Below are positions 5,291 to 6,174 of a stretch of 6,174 bases of DNA, piece by piece; the first letter of the stretch is position 1; every line of letters starts with the position of its first letter. A program made the translations under genes and the position numbers. The stretch spans positions 1 through 6,174 of the forward strand of contig JAJXDX010000134.1 of assembly GCA_021640185.1 (NCBI GenBank), read 5' to 3'. Source of the DNA: Oscillospiraceae bacterium. Its GTDB lineage: Bacteria > Bacillota > Clostridia > Oscillospirales > Acutalibacteraceae. The notes beneath the pieces were generated by a model that ran no database searches, had not been told where the DNA came from, and saw only the letters and a program-made list of their open reading frames with translations.

Positions 5291-5740
5291 ATGATCGCTA
5301 TCGCTTGTGACCATTCGGCATTGGAAATGAAAAAAGAGATCGAGGCGCTGCTGGACAGCCGCGGGCTGTCCTACCGCGATTTTGGGACGAACAGCACCGA
5401 AAGCTGCCACTATCCCATCTTCGGCGCGCGCGCCGCGCACGCCGTGGCCAGCGGGGAGTGCGACCTCGGCATCGTCATCTGCGGCACGGGCATCGGGATG
5501 TCGCTTGTGGCCAACAAGGTACACGGCATCCGCTGCGCGCTGTGCGGCGACCCGTATTCCGCCAAGATGACGCGGGCGCACAACAACGCCAATATGCTGG
5601 CGCTCGGCGCGCGGGTGATCGGGCCGGAGCTGGCGAAGATGATCGTGGAAACGTTCCTCGACACGCCGTTCGAGGGCGGACGGCATCAGACCCGGATCGA
5701 CATGATCGCGGCGATCGAGGACGGACAGGCTTTGGAATAA
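5291..5740 (+). CDS. rpiB: Ribose-5-phosphate isomerase B
   Basis: RpiB interconverts ribose 5-phosphate and ribulose 5-phosphate in the pentose phosphate pathway, feeding PRPP and nucleotide synthesis. The 149-residue product matches the RpiB/LacAB family length. Diagnostic residues are present: CDH at 6-8, YPIFG at 41-45, the catalytic Cys64 in ICGTGIGMS (63-71) with its anion-binding loop, and His97-Asn98 in RAHNNAN (95-101). The C-terminal HQTRIDMI (132-139) is also typical. AGGAG at 5278-5282 lies 8 nt before the ATG. Lactose/galactose LacA or LacB is less likely because no sugar operon genes are present and the neighbours are housekeeping genes. The enzyme is complete and shows nothing unusual. 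The next gene starts 18 nt after its stop. Confidence 0.95.
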   Translation: MIAIACDHSALEMKKEIEALLDSRGLSYRDFGTNSTESCHYPIFGARAAHAVASGECDLGIVICGTGIGMSLVANKVHGIRCALCGDPYSAKMTRAHNNANMLALGARVIGPELAKMIVETFLDTPFEGGRHQTRIDMIAAIEDGQALE

Positions 5741-5758
5741 CGGAAAAGAGGCATCGAG

Positions 5759-6174
5759 ATGGAAAAGACGAAAAACCGCAGCACGCTGTCGCTGGCGCTC
5801 AGCGTTTGGGGACGGACGATCGTGGCAGGCATCATGTGCGCCGTCGTTTATCTGTCCATGTCCGTGCTGGCGAACGGCGTGTTCTCCCGCGCGGTCGGCT
5901 ATCAGCTCTATAACGTGGACGAAAAGGCAAAGACCAGCGAGCTGGTGTCCGAATACCGCTACAAAGAGGGCGAAACACTGGAGTCGCTCGGCGTCAAGGC
6001 GGGCGAGGGGCAGCGGCTGCAGGAGATCAAGGAGCTGCCTGCCGGCGCGGCGCGCGCGACGGACATCGTGACCGGGATCATGATGCTGTTTTTGTTTGCG
6101 ATATTCCCGTACAACATCCTGTGGGATCTGGGCAGCCGGGACGATAATCTGGTCCATTTCGAGCATATGGCATA
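5759..6174 (+). CDS. Uncharacterised membrane protein, 3' end missing
   Basis: I do not recognise this family. The frame stays open from the ATG at 5759 to the window edge, giving 138 residues. AGAGG at 5747-5751, 7 nt upstream, supports the start. The N-terminus is basic (MEKTKNR). A hydrophobic helix spans about 20-39 and a second about 103-122 (VTGIMMLFLFAIFPYNILW). Between them is a polar loop of about 60 residues rich in Glu and Lys, including YKEGETLESLGV (68-79). By the positive-inside rule the N-terminus would be cytoplasmic, the loop extracytoplasmic and the tail after helix 2 cytoplasmic. No signal-peptidase site or enzyme motif is visible. Close spacing behind rpiB suggests co-transcription. 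It could have more helices beyond the window. No function is proposed. Confidence 0.82.
   Translation, partial: MEKTKNRSTLSLALSVWGRTIVAGIMCAVVYLSMSVLANGVFSRAVGYQLYNVDEKAKTSELVSEYRYKEGETLESLGVKAGEGQRLQEIKELPAGAARATDIVTGIMMLFLFAIFPYNILWDLGSRDDNLVHFEHMA

Noticed and set aside
5228..6166. Long minus-strand open frame (312 codons) opposite rpiB and the membrane protein
   Set aside because: It runs antisense to rpiB, whose motifs are unambiguous, and its product is rich in Arg, His and Ala without any recognisable motif. It is a by-product of high GC.
1..6174. CRISPR array, tRNA, rRNA, insertion sequence or prophage genes
   Set aside because: I saw no spaced direct repeats, tRNA-like cloverleaf, transposase motif or phage protein on either strand by reading; no search was run.

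Overview
The window looks like ordinary chromosome from a high-GC Firmicute, probably an Oscillospiraceae/Ruminococcaceae-type gut clostridium. This is inferred from several signs: GC is high by eye, Shine-Dalgarno sites are strong GGAGG sequences, promoters have A/T-rich upstream regions and GCTATRATA -10 elements, and the proteins resemble clostridial versions. The genus cannot be fixed from the sequence alone. I see no phage, insertion sequence, CRISPR array, rRNA or tRNA.

Layout. From 833 leftward off the edge runs a partial SEDS cell-wall glycosyltransferase gene (RodA/FtsW family) on the minus strand. Its start lies head to head with a long plus-strand cluster, across a 132-base divergent promoter region (834-965). 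The plus strand then carries tsaE and tsaB (tRNA t6A synthesis, overlapping by 4 nt) and upp (uracil salvage), followed by a strong hairpin terminator. After that come mutY (adenine glycosylase), a dCMP deaminase, an SDR reductase resembling the EF-P-modifying YmfI (overlapping the deaminase by 4 nt), rpiB (ribose-5-phosphate isomerase B) and the start of an uncharacterised two-helix membrane protein that leaves the window at 6174. No stretch longer than 300 bases lacks a gene.

How the genes fit together. Most are housekeeping genes of translation quality (tsaE, tsaB and possibly the YmfI-like SDR), nucleotide metabolism (upp, dCMP deaminase, rpiB) and DNA repair (mutY). They do not form one pathway; the shared feature is tight packing on one strand. 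The most interesting regulatory signal is inside tsaB. Four A-tracts spaced about one helical turn apart lie just upstream of a good -35/extended -10 promoter. With the terminator after upp, this would make upp a separately expressed unit nested in the cluster.

I found no clear new multi-gene system. The points most worth checking are the intragenic promoter, the DCTD-like dCMP deaminase, the probable YmfI identity of the SDR, the unusual active-site loop of the SEDS protein, and the unknown membrane protein.
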